Source: Aminivibrio pyruvatiphilus (GTDB lineage: Bacteria; Synergistota; Synergistia; Synergistales; Aminobacteriaceae). Taken from it: a DNA stretch of 64,000 bases. The position numbers and the translations under genes were made by a program. The notes under the pieces are model-generated. The model worked only from the letters and a program-made list of their open reading frames with translations. It did not search any database and was not told where the DNA came from. The stretch lies in NCBI RefSeq assembly GCF_004366815.1, contig NZ_SORI01000013.1, positions 1 through 64,000 on the forward strand, written 5' to 3'. Position 1 is the stretch's first letter. Every line of letters begins with the position of its first letter. Positions 61,175-64,000 of this stretch are shown here, one piece after another.

Positions 61175-62479
61175 GTGGGGCAGCAGAACGTGAATGAGAG
61201 CGGGCATTTCCTTTTCGGAGGATGGGACGTGACGGAACTGGCGGAGCGGTTCGGTACGCCTCTGTACGTTCTGTCAGAGGAGGCGGTTCGTGCCAGGTGC
61301 AGGGCGGTGAGGGAATCCTTCATGGACCGGTGGGAGAATTCCCTGGCGGTGTACGCGGGGAAGGCCTTTCTTCCCATGGCCATGTGCAGGATCATTGCTT
61401 CGGAAGGCCTGGGGCTCGACGTGGTCTCGGGAGGAGAGCTCCACACGGCGAAATCCGCCGGCTTCCCCATGGAGAAGGTGTTTTTCCACGGCAACAGCAA
61501 GACGGCGGAGGAACTCCGCTTTGCCCTCGATGCGGGAGTGGGGCGCATCGTCGTGGACGGTACCTCCGAGCTCGACGCCCTTGAAGAGATCGCCCGGAAC
61601 GGGGGGAAGAGAGCGGACATCCTCTTCCGTGTCACCCCGGGAGTGGACGCCCACACCCACAAATATATCCTTACGGGCCACACGGGCTCCAAGTTCGGCT
61701 TTCCCCTCCTGGGGAACTCCCTCAGGACGGCAGTCAGGAGAGCCATGAACTCGGACTGCCTTTCCCTCAGGGGCTTCCATTTCCACATCGGGTCCCAGAT
61801 TTTCGAGAATACGTCCCACGTGATGGCCGTAGGCATCGGAGTGAAGACCATTGCCGAATTCTCCAGGGACCTCGGGTTCACCACCATGGAACTCAACATG
61901 GGCGGAGGGTACGGCGTGGAATTCGACCCCGAGGGGGAGACTCCTCCAATTTCATCCTTCACCGACGCCATGATGGAGGCGCTGGCTGCGGGGTGTGCGG
62001 CTGAGGGGATCCCCGTTCCCCGGGTGATCATCGAGCCGGGGCGGTGGGTTGTCTCCGAGGCGGGGGTTACCCTGTACACCGTCCAGACGGTGAAGACCAT
62101 TGACGGGATGGTGACCTACGCCGGTGTGGACGGGGGTATGACGGACAATCCGAGGCCCGCCCTGTACGGAGCGAAGTACTGGGCTGTTGCCGCGGGCAAG
62201 ATGGACAGGGAGCCCACGGAGACGGTAACGTTGGCCGGAAAATGCTGCGAGTCCGGGGACGTGCTCATCGAGGGGCTGAAGGTTCCTCCCCTGGAGCGGG
62301 GCGACCTGCTCGCCGTGCTGAACACGGGGGCTTACACCTTCTCCATGGCGAGCAATTACAACAGGATTCCGCGGCCTGCCGCCGTGCTGGTGAGCCCGGG
62401 AAGGGCGGACGTGATAGCCGAGCGGCAGACCTACGACGATGTGCTCCGGTGGGACAGGATTCCGGAGCATCTTCGGTGA
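61175..62479 (+). CDS. lysA: Diaminopimelate decarboxylase
   Basis: LysA decarboxylates meso-diaminopimelate to L-lysine. The 434-residue fold-III PLP enzyme has the cofactor lysine K63 in YAGKAF, HFHIGSQ near 205, GGGYG near 248, EPGR near 290 and the family CESGD motif near 360 that supplies a partner-subunit cysteine. The GTG start at 61175 follows GAGGTG; a second GTG five codons later is possible. A T-box leader regulates it. If the specifier proves to be arginine, a related decarboxylase activity should be considered, but the CESGD motif favours diaminopimelate. Confidence 0.92.
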   Translation: MGQQNVNESGHFLFGGWDVTELAERFGTPLYVLSEEAVRARCRAVRESFMDRWENSLAVYAGKAFLPMAMCRIIASEGLGLDVVSGGELHTAKSAGFPMEKVFFHGNSKTAEELRFALDAGVGRIVVDGTSELDALEEIARNGGKRADILFRVTPGVDAHTHKYILTGHTGSKFGFPLLGNSLRTAVRRAMNSDCLSLRGFHFHIGSQIFENTSHVMAVGIGVKTIAEFSRDLGFTTMELNMGGGYGVEFDPEGETPPISSFTDAMMEALAAGCAAEGIPVPRVIIEPGRWVVSEAGVTLYTVQTVKTIDGMVTYAGVDGGMTDNPRPALYGAKYWAVAAGKMDREPTETVTLAGKCCESGDVLIEGLKVPPLERGDLLAVLNTGAYTFSMASNYNRIPRPAAVLVSPGRADVIAERQTYDDVLRWDRIPEHLR

Positions 62480-62603
62480 ACGAAACACCATATCCGGAGG
62501 TGGGGCCAGGGAAAAACGACGGAGCCGGAAGGATTCCCGCCCCTGTGGGGCGGAGAAGCGGATTGGGAACGAACGCCAAATACCAGGGAGGTTGAGAAGA
62601 GAA

Positions 62604-63758
62604 ATGAGAAAGATCCTTATGATGACAGCGGCAGTTTTGATCCTTGTCTTTGCCGGAGCCGCCTTCGCGGATGACGTGATCCGCATCGGCCATACCGTGT
62701 CCCTCACCGGCGGCGCTTCCATGTGGGGGCAGTCCGAGGCCCGGGCGCTGGACATGCTCGTGAAGAAGATCAACGATGCGGGCGGCGTCCTCGGAAAGAA
62801 GATCGAGTTTGTCCGCTACGACAACCGGAATGACGGGGTCGAAGCGGTCAACGTGGCCCGCCGGCTTGTCTCCGACGGTGTCGTGGCCGTCATCGGCCCC
62901 GCCCAGAGCGGCAACTCCATCGCTTCCGCCCCCGTGTTCGAAAGGGCGAGCATCCCCATGGTGGTCACCACCGCCACCAACCCCTACGTGACCATCGACC
63001 AGAGGTCCGGCAAGGTCCGCCCCTTCGCCTTCCGCCCCTGCTTCATCGACCCCTTCCAGGGAACGGTGGCGGCCCGGTTTGCCGTGACCGACCTCGGAGC
63101 GAAGAAGGGCGCCATTCTCTATGACGTGGGATCGGACTACGGCCAGTGGCTCGCGAAGTACTTCGAAGAGGCATTCACGGAGAAGGGCGGCACCATCGTG
63201 GCGAAGGAAGCCTTCAGGACCGACGAACTCGACTACAGGGCCCAGCTCGGCAAGATGAAGGATCTGGCCCCTGACGTCATCTTCATCCCCACCAGCCAGA
63301 AGGAAGCCGCCATGGCCGCCAAGCAGGCCAGGGACCTCGGCATCGGCGCCGTGCTCCTCGGAACGGACAACTGGGGCAGCCCCGACCTCATCGAGCTCGG
63401 CGGAAGCGCCATTGACGGCGGGTATTTCGTGAACCTCGCGGACCTGGCCGACCCCGATATTCAGGATTTCGTGGCCGAATACAAGGCCGCCTTCGGCGAG
63501 GAACCCGTGCTCCCGAACCCCGTCATGGCTCAGGATGCCCTCATCATGATCGTGGAAGGCCTGAAGAAGGCCGGAACCACCGACGGCGCCAAGCTCGCCG
63601 ACGCCCTCGCAAACCTGAAGGACATCAAGGTTACCAGCGGTCCGCTCACCATCAACCCCGAGGATCACAACCCCCTCGACAAGCCGGCGGTGATCCAGCA
63701 GGTGGACGTGGCCAACAAGACCTTCAAGTTCGTGAAGAAGTATTTTTCCGTCGAATAG
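62604..63758 (+). CDS. livK: Branched-chain/hydrophobic amino-acid ABC transporter binding protein (LivK type)
   Basis: This 384-residue periplasmic receptor has a signal peptide (about 1-22, ending AAFA) and the type I periplasmic fold: IGHTVSLTGGASMWGQSEA near residue 27 and VIGPAQSGNSIASAPVFE near 95, with the serine and threonine that hold the amino-acid carboxylate. The ATG at 62604 follows GGGAGGTTGAG. The 124-base gap after lysA shows no promoter or terminator, so read-through from the T-box transcript is possible. A terminator between it and the permease gene would favour excess receptor. Confidence 0.93.
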   Translation: MRKILMMTAAVLILVFAGAAFADDVIRIGHTVSLTGGASMWGQSEARALDMLVKKINDAGGVLGKKIEFVRYDNRNDGVEAVNVARRLVSDGVVAVIGPAQSGNSIASAPVFERASIPMVVTTATNPYVTIDQRSGKVRPFAFRPCFIDPFQGTVAARFAVTDLGAKKGAILYDVGSDYGQWLAKYFEEAFTEKGGTIVAKEAFRTDELDYRAQLGKMKDLAPDVIFIPTSQKEAAMAAKQARDLGIGAVLLGTDNWGSPDLIELGGSAIDGGYFVNLADLADPDIQDFVAEYKAAFGEEPVLPNPVMAQDALIMIVEGLKKAGTTDGAKLADALANLKDIKVTSGPLTINPEDHNPLDKPAVIQQVDVANKTFKFVKKYFSVE

Positions 63759-63774
63759 ACGGGGCTGTGCATCA

Positions 63775-63814
63775 CCGGGGGCGCCCTTCGCCCGGGCGCT
63801 CCCCGGCTTTTTTT
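63775..63814 (+). terminator. Terminator between livK and livH
   Basis: A GC-rich stem with one bulge (63775-63786 with 63793-63806) is followed by a run of seven T. It should reduce expression of the permease relative to the receptor. Confidence 0.8.
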
Positions 63815-63879
63815 CTGAATTCCGTCCGGGACCGGGATAGCCGGAGGAGAGGCGACCTTTCCCAATACGCTCAAAGGAT

Positions 63880-64000
63880 GTGTGGGCCGGATTGTTCCTT
63901 CAGACACTGATAACGGGCCTCTCCATAGGAGGCATCTACTCCCTGATGGCGGTGGGCTACTCCCTCGTCTTCAGCGTGCTTAATTTCAGCAATTTCGCCC
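63880..64000 (+). CDS. livH: Branched-chain amino-acid ABC permease LivH, 5' part
   Basis: The open frame runs off the window end after 40 codons. It reads a first helix, LFLQTLITGLSIGGIYSL, followed by MAVGYSLVFSVLNFSNFA, the standard opening of LivH-type permeases including the N-F-x-x-F-A/G motif. The likely start is GTG at 63880, since the overlapping ATG at 63878 is in another frame that stops at once. The ribosome binding site is weak. Confidence 0.85.
   Translation, partial: MWAGLFLQTLITGLSIGGIYSLMAVGYSLVFSVLNFSNFA

Overview
The window is GC-rich, densely coded DNA that by eye fits an anaerobic, amino-acid-fermenting bacterium, most likely of the phylum Synergistota. The reasons are the very high share of carboxylate and amino-acid importers (TRAP, tripartite tricarboxylate, BMP-type ABC, Liv-type and polar amino-acid ABC), many M20/PLP amino-acid enzymes, stand-alone one-carbon enzymes (Fhs, FolD, FchA) and a T-box leader outside a gene order typical of Firmicutes. 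The taxonomic call is inference. No rRNA, tRNA, CRISPR array, insertion sequence or phage gene was seen.

Region 1 (1-20906) is a nitrogen/one-carbon catabolic island. It starts with a truncated LysR gene and a divergent operon of an M20 hydrolase, a threonine-synthase-like PLP enzyme, serine hydroxymethyltransferase, an unassigned fold-II PLP enzyme, a complete TRAP transporter, YgeY and the knotted carbamoyltransferase YgeW, ending at a strong terminator (11326-11363). A BMP-type ABC importer and a hydantoinase/dihydropyrimidinase follow, then Fhs, FolD and FchA. The content resembles the ygeW-ygeX-ygeY-hyuA purine/ureide locus joined to folate one-carbon chemistry.

Region 2 (21010-33686) is a Gfo/Idh/MocA oxidoreductase and a regulon that appears to be controlled by the IclR protein encoded at its right end. 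HMG-CoA-lyase-like, type I 3-dehydroquinate dehydratase, ThDP enzyme, acylating aldehyde dehydrogenase, a tripartite tricarboxylate transporter with two binding proteins, and a TIM-barrel isomerase are linked by five near-identical 17-bp dyads (TTTCCG-N5-CGGAAA type) at four promoters. The substrate is unknown; a cyclic polyol acid or branched carboxylate is plausible.

Region 3 (33802-39070) holds housekeeping genes on the minus strand: feoB, feoA, rlmN and a membrane GGDEF/HD-GYP protein. Region 4 (39241-50795) has a secreted protein of unknown function, a TRAP-like large permease with a 47-residue two-helix neighbour, a zinc M14-type enzyme and a secreted gamma-glutamyltransferase. After a terminator comes a tightly overlapping series deoC-pgsB-pgsC-pgsW-histidine kinase-response regulator-larA-like, which ties a predicted poly-gamma-glutamate module to a two-component system and a LarA-family racemase.

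Region 5 (50848-64000) starts with a convergent amino-acid binding protein gene with a perfect 9-bp dyad in its leader. Next is a complete Wsp-type chemosensory operon (CheW, CheR-TPR, CheW, MCP, CheA-REC, CheB, REC-PAS-GGDEF) predicted to produce c-di-GMP. Then come a T-box riboswitch controlling lysA, a Liv-type binding protein and the first 40 codons of its permease.
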